A DNA stretch of 64,000 bases from Amycolatopsis vancoresmycina. Lineage in GTDB: Bacteria; Actinomycetota; Actinomycetes; Mycobacteriales; Pseudonocardiaceae. Positions 34,762-43,652 of the stretch are shown in pieces. The DNA lies in assembly GCF_000716785.1 (NCBI RefSeq), contig NZ_JNYY01000010.1, positions 189,606 through 253,605 of the forward strand, written 5' to 3'. Under the pieces are notes generated by a model. That model did not search any database. It was given only the letters and a program-made list of their open reading frames with translations, and was not told the origin of the DNA. Numbering within the stretch: the first letter of the stretch is position 1; each line of letters starts with the position of its first letter. The position numbers and the translations under genes were made by a program.

Positions 34762-35730
34762 CTAGAAGAGGGCGCTCGCGAGGTCGCGGCGGGCCTTCAT
34801 CACGCGGTCGTCGGCCGGGTCGAACAGGTCGAACAGGGCCACCAGGTGCTCGCGGACCCGGTTGCGGTCCTCGCCCGCGGTGCGGCGGACGGTGTCGATC
34901 AGGCGCTTGAAGCCCGCCTCGACGTCGTTCTCCGCGATGTCCAGGTCGGCCGCGTCGAGCTGGGCCGACAGGTCGGACGGGTCGGCGTCGGCCTTGGCGC
35001 GGGCCTCCGGGTCCGCGCTCTCGGCGCGGGCGGTGAACTTGACCTGGGCCAGGGCGTTCTTGGCCAGCTCGTTCGCCGGTTCGACGTCGAGGATGCGCTC
35101 GTACGCGGCCTGCGCGGCGGCGAAGTCACCCCGCTCGAAGGCCTCTTCGGCCTCGGTGAAGCGCGGGTCTTCGGGCTCTTCGACCGGGCCGCCGGCCGCC
35201 TCGGCGTCGCGGATGCCCGGGAGCTTGTCGCGCAGGGCGTCCAGGAGCGAGGTGATCCACTTGCGGATCTCGGGCTCGGGCAGCGCACCGGAGAAGGCGT
35301 CGACCGGCTGGCCGCCGGCGATGGCGACGATCGTCGGGATCGACTGCGCGCCGAACAGCTGCGCGATCCGCGGGTTGGCGTCGACGTCGACCTTCGCGAC
35401 GACCCAGGCGCCCCCGGACTCGGCGGCCATCCGTTCGAGCACCGGGGACAGCTGCTTGCACGGGCCACACCACTCGGCCCACAGGTCGACGACCACGAGC
35501 TGGTGCAGCGACCGCTCCACGACCTCGGCCTGGAAGGTGGCCTCGGTGACATCGATCACGGCATCGCTCGCGCCGGCTTGCGGCGGTCCGTCCCCGGCCG
35601 GCCGGGCGGGCGGGGCCGGCTGCCGCTGCGCCGCTTCGGCGCGGGCCTTGAGCGCGGACAGGTCGACCGCGCCGGAAAGGGCGGCGGACAGGGCCGCTGA
35701 CTTAGCTGCAGATCCGCGTGGTTGTGTCAC
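34762..35730 (-). CDS. Thioredoxin-TPR fusion protein (CnoX/YbbN-like)
   Basis: A 322-residue protein with a thioredoxin domain at about residues 60-165 and a C-terminal tetratricopeptide region (FTEAEEAFERGDFAAAQAAYERIL; FKRLIDTVRRTAGEDRNRVREHLVALFD). The active site is WCGPC, Cys88 and Cys91, so unlike E. coli YbbN/CnoX it keeps both cysteines. Homologues are holdases that guard clients before GroEL or DnaK; a redox role is also possible here. The N-terminus has a disordered Ala/Pro-rich segment. The GTG at 35730 with an upstream GGATGGAAG is preferred to the ATG at 35766. Confidence 0.9.
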   Translation of the reverse strand: MTQPRGSAAKSAALSAALSGAVDLSALKARAEAAQRQPAPPARPAGDGPPQAGASDAVIDVTEATFQAEVVERSLHQLVVVDLWAEWCGPCKQLSPVLERMAAESGGAWVVAKVDVDANPRIAQLFGAQSIPTIVAIAGGQPVDAFSGALPEPEIRKWITSLLDALRDKLPGIRDAEAAGGPVEEPEDPRFTEAEEAFERGDFAAAQAAYERILDVEPANELAKNALAQVKFTARAESADPEARAKADADPSDLSAQLDAADLDIAENDVEAGFKRLIDTVRRTAGEDRNRVREHLVALFDLFDPADDRVMKARRDLASALF

Positions 35731-35822
35731 GCTTCCATCCTGGCACGCGCGCGGGAGAAGTTTCACCGGGTGCCCGGCCTGTCCGCTTGGCAGGACGGCA
35801 CCGCCGGGGCAGGCTCGGCCGG

Positions 35823-36230
35823 GTGCACATCCGGCGAGACGTGAAGGTGGGGCTGTCGATCGCAGCCGCCCTCGTCTGGATCGGGGCGGTGACGCTGCTC
35901 ATCGTGCACGAACCGGACCCGGGCGCGGCCTCACCCGCCGAGCTGCGGGACAAGCTCGCCGTCGCCCTCTCCGGGCACGACGCCGACGCGTTCGCCGACC
36001 TCCTCGACTACCCCGGCTCGGGCGGGGGCGACTTCGCCAAGGACTACGTCTCCGTGCTGGCCGGCCGCGGCGTCCACGACGTGCACGTGGACCTGGGTCC
36101 GGACGCGGCCGCCCCGACCCGCGCGACGGTGTCCGGCACCCTCGGCGACGGCCAGCCCTTCAGCTACCCGCTGACGGTGACGAGCGAAGACGGCCGCTGG
36201 ACGGTCGCCTTCACCCCGCCGCTGCCCTGA
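35823..36230 (+). CDS. Membrane-anchored small protein of unknown function
   Basis: A 135-residue protein with one N-terminal membrane segment (KVGLSIAAALVWIGAVTLLIV, about residues 8-28) and an extracytoplasmic domain of about 100 residues (DAFADLLDYPGSGGGDFAKDY; LTVTSEDGRWTVAFTPPLP) that resembles NTF2-like/DUF4878 folds in pattern only. The GTG start at 35823 leaves a short basic head before the helix. No family can be named with confidence. It is divergent from the thioredoxin gene. Confidence 0.6.
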   Translation: MHIRRDVKVGLSIAAALVWIGAVTLLIVHEPDPGAASPAELRDKLAVALSGHDADAFADLLDYPGSGGGDFAKDYVSVLAGRGVHDVHVDLGPDAAAPTRATVSGTLGDGQPFSYPLTVTSEDGRWTVAFTPPLP

Positions 36231-36236
36231 CCCCGT

Positions 36237-36278
36237 CGTGAGTGTTTAGACGAGTTAGAACCCGCCTAAACACTCACG
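36237..36278. terminator. Long AT-rich inverted repeat between convergent genes
   Basis: CGTGAGTGTTTAG (36237-36249) and its exact complement (36266-36278) enclose a 16-base loop. It starts six bases after one stop and contains the stop codon of the convergent MTH1187 gene. It probably terminates both transcripts. Its low GC and lack of a U-tract make a dispersed repeat element an alternative. Confidence 0.65.
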
Positions 36279-36579
36279 AGCCGTCGCGGAGGTGGGCTTC
36301 GATGCGGTCCACCTTGGCCTCCAGCTGGCCCTCGAAGCCCGGGCGGATGTCCGCCTTCAGGACCAGGCTCACCCGGGACGAGCCCTCGCCCGCGGCCTCG
36401 ACCGCGCGCTTCACGACGTCCATGACCTCATCCCACTCGCCTTCCACGTTCGTGAACATGGCGTTGGTCGAGTTGGGCAGGCCGGATTCGCGGACCACCT
36501 TCACCGCGCGGGCCACGGCTTCGCTCACCCCGCCGTCGGGATCTCCGCCCGACGGGCTCACGCTGAACGCGACGATCAT
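36274..36579 (-). CDS. MTH1187 family thiamine-binding protein
   Basis: A 101-residue ferredoxin-fold protein of the MTH1187/YkoF family (MIVAFSVSPSGG; ESGLPNSTNAMFTNVEGEWDEVMDVVKRAVEAA; RVSLVLKADIRPG). Relatives bind thiamine or its pyrimidine and are typically cytoplasmic tetramers; the role is unproven in actinobacteria. The stop codon lies inside the long inverted repeat. It is divergent from marR. Confidence 0.85.
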   Translation of the reverse strand: MIVAFSVSPSGGDPDGGVSEAVARAVKVVRESGLPNSTNAMFTNVEGEWDEVMDVVKRAVEAAGEGSSRVSLVLKADIRPGFEGQLEAKVDRIEAHLRDGS

Positions 36580-36658
36580 GCTCGGAAGTCCCTTCTTCGG
36601 TGGTCATTTCCGCCAGTCGTGCGACACCCGCCGGTACCCGCTGGTAACTTCGCGTGTC

Positions 36659-37159
36659 ATGAACCGTCCGCTGCCGTTCGACCCGATCGCCCGCGCGGCC
36701 CGGATCTGGGAGGACCGGATCGGGCCCTCCGGGACCATGGCCGCGGTGACCGGGGTGATGCGGGTCCAGCAGATCATCCAGTCCGCGGTGGACGGCGCGC
36801 TCAAGCCGCACGGCCTCACCTTCGCCCGGTACGAAGCACTGGTGCTGCTCACCTTCGCCCGCAGCGCCAGCCTGCCGATGCGGGTGATGGGCGAGCGGCT
36901 CCAGCTGCACCCCACCAGTGTCACCAACATAGTGGACCGGCTGGAGCGCGACGGGCTCGTCAAGCGCGTGCCGCACCCCACCGACCGCCGCACGACGCTC
37001 GTCGAGATCACCGACGAGGGCCGCAAACGCCGTGAGGCCGCGACCGAAGCCGTCACCGCCATCGACTTCGGGCTCAGCGGGCTGACCGAACGGCAGACCG
37101 AACAGCTGACGGACCTGCTGACCAAGGTGCGCCGCGCCGCCGGGGACTTCAGCGAGTAA
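36659..37159 (+). CDS. MarR family transcriptional regulator
   Basis: A 166-residue winged-helix regulator. The recognition region is LPMRVMGERLQLHPTSVTNIVDRLERDGLVKRV, followed by the wing HPTDRRTTLVEITDEG. MarR proteins usually respond to phenolic ligands and control neighbouring genes, here possibly the divergent MTH1187 gene, 79 bp away. The ATG at 36659 was chosen; a longer frame to 36242 would run antisense through the MTH1187 gene. Confidence 0.92.
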   Translation: MNRPLPFDPIARAARIWEDRIGPSGTMAAVTGVMRVQQIIQSAVDGALKPHGLTFARYEALVLLTFARSASLPMRVMGERLQLHPTSVTNIVDRLERDGLVKRVPHPTDRRTTLVEITDEGRKRREAATEAVTAIDFGLSGLTERQTEQLTDLLTKVRRAAGDFSE

Positions 37160-37174
37160 GCGCCCGGCAACGGA

Positions 37175-37205
37175 AAAGGCCCGCACTCGGCGAGTGCGGG
37201 CCTTT
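37175..37205. terminator. Terminator after marR
   Basis: AAAGGCCCGCACTCG and its complement form a 15-bp stem ending in CCTTTCTC. It lies 16 bases after the marR stop and 16 before the convergent DUF3817 stop, so it can act in both directions. Confidence 0.85.
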
Positions 37206-37220
37206 CTCACCTGCCGGGAA

Positions 37221-37586
37221 TCAGGCGGCGACGGGTTCCTTCGCCTGGAACAGGCCGACACCGCCGTGGGACAGCCGCTGCGGGCCGTCGAGCTTGCCGT
37301 TGCGCAGGGCCCACTTCTCGAACAGCCACGTGAACAGCGGCGGGATGCTCGCGAGCAGGGCCAGGACCAGCGTCTTCGGGCGCCAGCCGAGCGGCTTCGC
37401 CACGGACAGGGAGACGACCACGTAGAGGACGAAGATCACGCCGTGCACCATGCCGATGACGGGCACGCCGCCCTCACCGGAAGAGTGGACGACGTACTTG
37501 AGGAACATCCCGACCAGCAGCGCGGCCCAGGACAGGGCTTCGGCTACTGCGGCCACGCGGAACACGAGAGCGGCCTTGCTGGACAC
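37221..37586 (-). CDS. DUF3817 integral membrane protein
   Basis: A 121-residue protein with three membrane segments and the DUF3817 pattern (FRVAAVAEALSWAALLVGMFLKY; MVHGVIFVLYVVV; ALLASIPPLFTWLFEKW). Function is unknown. The GTG at 37586 directly precedes the conserved first helix. The 218 bp upstream hold no gene, only a terminator-like repeat for the next gene. Confidence 0.85.
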   Translation of the reverse strand: MSSKAALVFRVAAVAEALSWAALLVGMFLKYVVHSSGEGGVPVIGMVHGVIFVLYVVVSLSVAKPLGWRPKTLVLALLASIPPLFTWLFEKWALRNGKLDGPQRLSHGGVGLFQAKEPVAA

Positions 37587-37751
37587 TGCTTCCTCCTGTG
37601 GGGTCTCACCACGTTGGTCTCAACACACGAAAACGTCCGACGGACACCGTCCAAGGCGGACTTGCCTCAAACGTCAACGGCGCTGTCGGACGTGCTGATA
37701 CCCAGTGTGAGGCGTGACGGCCCTCACGGGAACACCGGGGCCCGTGACGAT

Positions 37752-37795
37752 GCTCACGGCCGTGGTCCACTGTGGTCTGAACCACGGCCGTGAGC
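37752..37795. terminator. Inverted repeat downstream of the GH92 operon
   Basis: GCTCACGGCCGTGGT (37752-37766) and its exact complement (37781-37795) flank a 14-base loop, ten bases beyond the stop of the first mannosidase. This 15-bp stem is the likely terminator of the minus-strand operon. Confidence 0.7.
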
Positions 37796-37804
37796 GTCCC
37801 TTGT

Positions 37805-40186
37805 CTACTCCGCGCAGGGGGAAACCGGGGCGGACGAGGGTGACGTCCCCCACTTCGCCGTCGCGTCGGCGGTCAGGCCGAAGTCGAGCGTCGTCCCGCG
37901 CTTCAGCTGGTCCACGTTGACGTACACGCGGTCACTGACCTTGCTGTCCACGCGAAGGGACGACACGTACTGCAGCTGTGCACCGGACGCGCCCGGCGCC
38001 TTGATCGTGATGTCGCGCCCGTTCTCCAGGTGCAGCACGGACTTCGCGAACCGCGGCGCGTTGAGCACGAAGTTCCCAGTCCCCGGGACGGCGGGATAAA
38101 GACCAAGAGCGCTGAAGACGTACCACGCCGACATGGTGCCGAGGTCGTCGTTCCCGGTGACGCCGTTGGGCGCGTTGGTGAACAGCGTGTGCGCCGCCCG
38201 CACGACTGTCGACGTCTTCGCCGGCTGCCCGGTGAGCGCGTACATCCACGGCGAGTGCAGGTCCGGCTCGTTGTTGGGGTTGTAGCGGAACTGGTCGTAG
38301 TAGTCGTACGGGCCGACGACCCAGTTCTCGCGCACCGCCGTCGCCGGGTCCTTCACCAGTTCGTCGTAGGCGAAGAAGTCGTCGAGGCGCTTCCCGGTGG
38401 CTGCCGAGCCGCCCATCCGCTGCACCAGGCCGGGCACGTCCTGCTGGACGAGCCACTGGTACTGCCAGGCCGTGCCCTCGTGGAAGCCGTCCTGGCTCTG
38501 CGGGCTGTACGGCTTGCCGTCCGGGGAGAACCACGCGCCGCCGAGGACCTTCGGCCGAAAGAAGCCGGTGAAGCCGCGGTCGGTCTGCGATTCGTCCCAC
38601 AACGTCCGGTAGGTCCGGCCCTTCTGCTTCAACGCGGCGGCGTCGGCCTTCTTGCCCAGCGCGGCCGCCATCACCGACAGCGAACAGTCACCGAGCGCGT
38701 ACTCCAAGGTGGCCGAAGCGCCGTGGTTCGGGTCGGTGTCCTGGCCCTTCTTCGGGAAGTCCGGGTCGTACTGGACGAACCCGTCCTTCTGGTAGCTCGC
38801 GTTGCCCGAACGGCCCTGGAACGGCGACGCCGCCGGCGGGATCTCGCGCGAGTTCTGCAGGAGCGCCTGGTAGGCGTGCGCTTCTTCGCCGGACAGCGCG
38901 CCGAAGCGCCACAGGTCGACCAGGAACGGCGTGACCGGGTCGCCGGTCATCGTGTTCGTCTCCTGGCTCGCGTACGCCCACCGCGGCAGCCAGCCACCCT
39001 GGTCGTGGATGGCCAGGATGCTCTTCGCGATGTCCCGCGCCCGGTCCGGCCGCAGCAGCGCGAGGAGCTGGTTCTGCGAGCGGTAGGTGTCCCACAGCGA
39101 GAAGAAGTCGTAGTACGTCCAGCCGACCGCCCGGTGGATCTTCTTGTCGAAGCCGTAGTAGCGGCCGTCGGCGTCGTTCGCCGTCAGCGGCTGCAGCAGC
39201 GCGTGGTAGAGCGAGGTGTAGAACACCGTGCGGTCGTCCGGCGTGCCGCCCTTGATGTCCACAGTGGACAGCTCGCGGCGCCAGGTGCGCTGGACCGCGT
39301 CCCTGGTCGCGTCGAACGACCGGATGCGTTCCGACGCCAGGTTCACCCGGGCACCGGCGGCGTCGACCTGCGAGATCGCCGTCGTCGCGGTGACCTGGCC
39401 ACCGCCCGCGAAGGTCAGCCACGCACCGCGCAGGCCCGCACCGCCGTTCGATTCGCGGCTGCCCGGTGTGCCGCCGGACGGCGACCACGTGCCGAACGCC
39501 TTGAACGGCTTGTCGAACTTCGTCGTGAAGTACGTCGTGTACGCCTTGCCGCCGCAGAACGCCTGCGACTCCACGGTTCCCTCGACGGTCCGGTCGTCGA
39601 CGATCCGGATACTGCTGCCGGTGACCGGTTCCTTATCGTCGGCCTGCCCGACGTTGACGAAGACGTTGGCGTCACCGGCCTTCGCGAAGGTGTACCGCTC
39701 GACACCCGCGCGCGTCGCCGCCGTCGTCTCGACGTCGACACCGCCGTAGCCGGTCAGGTGGACCTTGTAGTAGCCGGGCTTGCCGACCTCGCCGTCGTGG
39801 GTGAACGGCGAGGCGTACTGCTTCTGGTCGAAAGTGGACGCTTTCGCGGTGTCGAACGCCTTGCCCGGGCCCACTTCCCCGGTCGTCGGCAACGTCGAGA
39901 CCAGGCCGCCCTGCTCCCAGCAGCCCGCGCCGGACAGGAAGAAGTGCCCGAAGCCGCGGATCGCGGTGTCGGTGTAGCGGTACCCGGCGTAGTGCGAGGT
40001 GATCGGGCTGACCTGCGTCATCCCGAACGGCGCCGAAGCGCCGGGGAAGGTGTTGCCCTCATCTTGCGTGCCGATGAACGTGTTGACGGCGTCCAGGCCG
40101 TCACCACCGGCCGCGGCCGCGACGGGGGTGAGCCCCGTCGCGGCCGCGGTGAGCGTCAGAAAGCCCGCCAGGATGGTGCTTTTCAT
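37805..40186 (-). CDS. Secreted GH92 alpha-mannosidase, shorter paralogue
   Basis: A 793-residue exported glycosidase with a signal peptide (cleavage near residue 25, PVAAAAG). It has the two-domain GH92 plan: N-terminal beta-sandwich (GNTFPGASAPFGMTQVSP) and an (alpha/alpha)6 barrel. The catalytic acid lies in NNEPDLHSPW and the base aspartates in GNDDLGTMSAWYVFSALGLYP. GH92 enzymes are calcium-dependent exo-alpha-mannosidases of inverting mechanism. Its ATG overlaps the stop of the longer GH92 gene (40183-40186). No carbohydrate-binding module is present. Linkage preference (1,2, 1,3 or other) is not evident. Confidence 0.93.
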   Translation of the reverse strand: MKSTILAGFLTLTAAATGLTPVAAAAGGDGLDAVNTFIGTQDEGNTFPGASAPFGMTQVSPITSHYAGYRYTDTAIRGFGHFFLSGAGCWEQGGLVSTLPTTGEVGPGKAFDTAKASTFDQKQYASPFTHDGEVGKPGYYKVHLTGYGGVDVETTAATRAGVERYTFAKAGDANVFVNVGQADDKEPVTGSSIRIVDDRTVEGTVESQAFCGGKAYTTYFTTKFDKPFKAFGTWSPSGGTPGSRESNGGAGLRGAWLTFAGGGQVTATTAISQVDAAGARVNLASERIRSFDATRDAVQRTWRRELSTVDIKGGTPDDRTVFYTSLYHALLQPLTANDADGRYYGFDKKIHRAVGWTYYDFFSLWDTYRSQNQLLALLRPDRARDIAKSILAIHDQGGWLPRWAYASQETNTMTGDPVTPFLVDLWRFGALSGEEAHAYQALLQNSREIPPAASPFQGRSGNASYQKDGFVQYDPDFPKKGQDTDPNHGASATLEYALGDCSLSVMAAALGKKADAAALKQKGRTYRTLWDESQTDRGFTGFFRPKVLGGAWFSPDGKPYSPQSQDGFHEGTAWQYQWLVQQDVPGLVQRMGGSAATGKRLDDFFAYDELVKDPATAVRENWVVGPYDYYDQFRYNPNNEPDLHSPWMYALTGQPAKTSTVVRAAHTLFTNAPNGVTGNDDLGTMSAWYVFSALGLYPAVPGTGNFVLNAPRFAKSVLHLENGRDITIKAPGASGAQLQYVSSLRVDSKVSDRVYVNVDQLKRGTTLDFGLTADATAKWGTSPSSAPVSPCAE

Positions 40187-43100
40187 GCGCCGATGCCGAT
40201 CGCGAAGACGTGCAGGGCGCCGCCGCTGACGTTGCCCGGCAGCGTCACGCTCGCCACCGTCTTGCCCGCGTCGAGGGTGATCGGGCTGGTGCCGAACACC
40301 ATCGTGCGGATCTGCTGCGGGTCACCGCCCGAGGCGTTGCGGTACGGCGTGGACAGCACGATCCGGTTGCCGAACGCCGGCTGCGCGCCGCCGCCGCCGA
40401 GGGTCCAGTCGGAGAACCCGATGGTGGCGGTGGACTTGCTGCCGTCGGTGTAGGTGACGGTCAGCGTGCCGGACGCGTTGCCGTTGGACGCCGAGCCGAG
40501 CAACGCCAGGCGCCCGGACCCGCTCACGTTCACCGTCTGGCCCGAAGCGATCACGTTGTCCGGGTCCCCGGCCGGGAACGACGGCCACGTGAACTTGAGC
40601 CCGTCACTGGTGACGGTCGAGCCCGGGGTGGCCCCCGCCGCGGCCAGCGCGTCGGCCGAGTAGCTCCAGCCGCCGCCGTCGAAGTTCGCCGCCGCGGGCT
40701 TCGCGTCCGGCGAGATGCCGGCGTTGTTCACCGTGGCCAGCCAGCTGTTCGGCTGCGCGACGAGCACGGTCAGCACCGCCTGCGACGACGCCACGCCGGG
40801 CGCGGAGAACGTCACCGGGATGCGCCGGGCCCCGTCGGCCAGGCCCGCCGGCACCGACACCGTGAGCTCGGCCTGCGCCTTGCCCGCGGCGGGCACCGCG
40901 ATGCTGCCGGTCGCCGGGGTCAGCGTGATGCCGTCGACGCTGCCCGCGGAGTACGTCCAGTTTCGGGCCGTGCCGGAGAGGTCCTGGACGCCCACCGAGA
41001 CCTTGGACGCCGACCCCGCCGGGGTCACCGCCCGGGCCGGGTTGACGAACGACAGGCTCGGCTTCTCCTGGTCGCGGAAGGACGGCGGGGCGTCGGCCGC
41101 CGCGCTGCCCCACGCGGTCGGGGTCGCCGACAGCGTGTAGTCCAGGGCGGCGCCGGTCGAGACGAGCGCCTCCGGCATCCACGCCTTCGCCGCGTCGCCG
41201 CCGTTGACCTTCAAGCCCGCGATGTAGTCGCCGGTGCCGGACGTCGTGACGGTGATCTTCTTGCCCGCGCCGGTGGTCAGCACGGCCTTGCCGAACAGCG
41301 GCGTGTTGAGCACGAACTCGGCGCGGCCCGGGATCTCCGGGTAGATGCCGAGCGCGGCCCAGACGTACCAGGACGACATCTGGCCGAGGTCGTCGTTGCC
41401 GATCAGGCCTTCGGGACGCGGGTTGTACAGCTCGTTCATCGACCGCCGGACGATCGACTGCGTCTTGGCCGGCGCACCCGCGTAGGAGTACACCCACGGG
41501 GCGTTCGAGTTCGGCTCGTTGCCCATGAACGCGTACGGCAGCTGCGTGCCCGCGTTGAGCTGCGTGAAGAACGTGTCCAACCGCGACTGGACGGCGGTGT
41601 TGCCGCCGAACGCCGTGACGAGGCCGCCGAGGTCGTAGGGCACCATCCAGTCGTACTGGGCGCCGTTGCCTTCGACCCAGCCCTGCGAGCTGGCCGGGTT
41701 GTAGGTGCCGGCGAAGGAGCCGTCGGCGTTGCGCGGCTGCAGGTGGCCGGTGCCCGGGTTGTAGAGGTTCTGCCAGTTCTGGGCGCGCTTCATGAACGTC
41801 GTGTAGGTCGCGGAGTCGCCGAGGCGCTTGGCGAACTGGGCGATGGCGAAGTCCGCGCTCGTGTATTCGAGCGTGTCGGCGCCCGCGCCCGGGACGTACC
41901 CGAGGTTCTGGTAGTCCTCGAGCCCCGGCCGCTCGGTGTAGCCCTGGGTCGGCTGGGTGGCGCCCTTGATCATGAGCAGCAACGCCTTCTGGGCGTCGAA
42001 GTCACGGGCTCCGAAGGCGTACGCGCTGGAGACGATGATGTGGTACGGGTCGCCGTTCATCACGCCGGTGTAGTCGTTGGCGACCGTCCAGCGGTCCCAC
42101 GAGCCGCCTTGCTCGGCGTAGGCCATCATCGACCGGACGATGTCCGACGTCTCCTTCGGCGCGATCGTCGCCAGCAGCGGGGTTTCCGAGCGGTAGATGT
42201 CCCAGCCGGAGAAGTTCGTGTACATCGCGTGGCCCTTGTCGGCCTGGTGGATCCGGCCGTCGAAGCCGGGGTACTGACCGTCCACATCGGAGAACACGTT
42301 CGGCTGGATCAGCGAGTGGTAGAGCGAGGTGTAGAACGTCGTCAGGTGGTCGTCGGAGCCACCGGTGACGGCGATCTTGCCGAGCTGGTCGTTCCAGGAC
42401 TTCCGCGCGGCCGCGGCGACCTTGTCGAACGACTTGCCGGTGTTCTCCGCCTTCAGGTTGGCCTTCGCGCCGTCGACGGACACAAAGGACAGTCCGACCT
42501 GGACGTTCACCTGGGCGCCGTTGAGGTTGGCGAAGGTGACGTACCCGCCGCTGCCCGGGCCGCTGACGGTGGTGTTCTGGGGCGCCGCCTTGGCCGGGCG
42601 CGCGATCGAGGCGTTCACGCCGTTGGGCTGCGCGACCTTCGCCTTGGCGCCGCCGGTTTCGGCGGCCTTGTTCGGCGTCACGGCGCCGTTCTTCCAGGTG
42701 CCGATCGACGCGAACGGCGTGTCGAACTTGGCCGAGAAGTAGACGCGGTAGCTGTTGCGCGCGCCGCAGAAGCGGCCGCTGGTGGCCCAGCCGCTGATGG
42801 TGTCCTTGCCGATGGTGATCGACGCGTCGTCGGTGCCGTTGACCGAGCCGGAGGTGTTGACCAGCAGCGTCGAGGACGCGCCCGCCGGGTAGGTAAGGCG
42901 GGCCGAGCCGGTGCGCTGGGTCGCGCTGAGCTCGACCTTCGCGCCGCTGTCGAGGGTGACGTCGTAGGCGCCCGCGGTCGCGTGTTCGTTGGCGTGGGAG
43001 AACTTCGACGTGTAGTGCCCGGGGTCCGTCGCCGGGGACGTCGTCACCTCACCGACGTACGGGATGAACGGGATGTCCTGGTACGTCGAGCAGCCCGCGC

Positions 43101-43407
43101 CCGAAAGGTGCGTCAGGCTGAACCCGGTCAGCGCGTTGTCGTCGTAGAAGTAGCCGCCGGGCTGGGATTTCACCGTGTCCGGGCTCCACTGGACCATGCC
43201 GAACGGCGCCACCGCGCCCGGGAACGTGTTGCCGGCCCCGCCCCCGGTGCCGTGGTCGGCCCCACCGGGCCGGGTGCCCACGAAGGGGTTGACCCACTTC
43301 GCGTAATCGGTGCTGGTCGCCGCCACGGCGGGCACAGCGGGAGCCACCGCTGCCGTCACCGCCAGGGTCAGGAAAGTTAAACCGGCTCTGAAGCGCGCTC
43401 GCGCCAT
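40183..43407 (-). CDS. Secreted GH92 alpha-mannosidase with C-terminal accessory domains
   Basis: A 1074-residue exported enzyme with a signal peptide (cleavage near residue 29, PAVAA). The GH92 core spans about residues 35-770: GNTFPGAVAPFGMVQWSP, catalytic acid in GNEPNSNAPW and base region GNDDLGQMSSWYVWAALGIYPEIPG. From about 800 on there is a Big-like beta-sandwich (VSVGVQDLSGTARNWTYS) and a final galactose-binding/NPCBM-like jelly roll (SGTLTVTYTDGSKSTATIGFSDW). It heads the two-gene operon. A LacI-type operator lies 47 bp upstream of its start. Confidence 0.93.
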   Translation of the reverse strand: MARARFRAGLTFLTLAVTAAVAPAVPAVAATSTDYAKWVNPFVGTRPGGADHGTGGGAGNTFPGAVAPFGMVQWSPDTVKSQPGGYFYDDNALTGFSLTHLSGAGCSTYQDIPFIPYVGEVTTSPATDPGHYTSKFSHANEHATAGAYDVTLDSGAKVELSATQRTGSARLTYPAGASSTLLVNTSGSVNGTDDASITIGKDTISGWATSGRFCGARNSYRVYFSAKFDTPFASIGTWKNGAVTPNKAAETGGAKAKVAQPNGVNASIARPAKAAPQNTTVSGPGSGGYVTFANLNGAQVNVQVGLSFVSVDGAKANLKAENTGKSFDKVAAAARKSWNDQLGKIAVTGGSDDHLTTFYTSLYHSLIQPNVFSDVDGQYPGFDGRIHQADKGHAMYTNFSGWDIYRSETPLLATIAPKETSDIVRSMMAYAEQGGSWDRWTVANDYTGVMNGDPYHIIVSSAYAFGARDFDAQKALLLMIKGATQPTQGYTERPGLEDYQNLGYVPGAGADTLEYTSADFAIAQFAKRLGDSATYTTFMKRAQNWQNLYNPGTGHLQPRNADGSFAGTYNPASSQGWVEGNGAQYDWMVPYDLGGLVTAFGGNTAVQSRLDTFFTQLNAGTQLPYAFMGNEPNSNAPWVYSYAGAPAKTQSIVRRSMNELYNPRPEGLIGNDDLGQMSSWYVWAALGIYPEIPGRAEFVLNTPLFGKAVLTTGAGKKITVTTSGTGDYIAGLKVNGGDAAKAWMPEALVSTGAALDYTLSATPTAWGSAAADAPPSFRDQEKPSLSFVNPARAVTPAGSASKVSVGVQDLSGTARNWTYSAGSVDGITLTPATGSIAVPAAGKAQAELTVSVPAGLADGARRIPVTFSAPGVASSQAVLTVLVAQPNSWLATVNNAGISPDAKPAAANFDGGGWSYSADALAAAGATPGSTVTSDGLKFTWPSFPAGDPDNVIASGQTVNVSGSGRLALLGSASNGNASGTLTVTYTDGSKSTATIGFSDWTLGGGGAQPAFGNRIVLSTPYRNASGGDPQQIRTMVFGTSPITLDAGKTVASVTLPGNVSGGALHVFAIGIGA

Positions 43408-43453
43408 TGCCCTCGCCTCTCCACCTCATCAGCGCGACCGGAAACGGTGCCAT

Positions 43454-43465
43454 GACAACCTTGTC
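43454..43465. promoter_or_regulatory. LacI operator, site 1 (before GH92 operon)
   Basis: GACAACCTTGTC, a 12-bp palindrome with one central mismatch, flanked by AT on the left. It lies 47 bp upstream of the GH92 operon start and is nearly identical to the sites at 43655 and 45535. Confidence 0.7.
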
Positions 43466-43531
43466 GCGCAGTCGGTCGAACCCGGCCACCTTGGGTAGCC
43501 ACTCACCGGACAGTCAAGGGACACGTCAAGA

Positions 43532-43551
43532 CCTGTCCACTTCCGGACAGG
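43532..43551. promoter_or_regulatory. Inverted repeat in the GH92-lacI intergenic region
   Basis: CCTGTCC, six bases, GGACAGG is a perfect 7-6-7 repeat in the middle of the 245-bp divergent region. It is unrelated to the LacI sites; it may bind another regulator or form an RNA stem. Confidence 0.35.
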
Positions 43552-43652
43552 GTGATCAGCCGTCTGTCCTACGCCGTCCGTAGCCGAATCGGCACAATCC
43601 ACGTCCGGGGCGTTGACAAGCACCGGGCCGGTGGCGTTCAATCCCGGTCACT

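Noticed and set aside
40210..43380. A 1056-codon plus-strand frame opposite the longer GH92 gene
   Set aside because: Antisense shadow; the minus strand has a signal peptide and all GH92 motifs.
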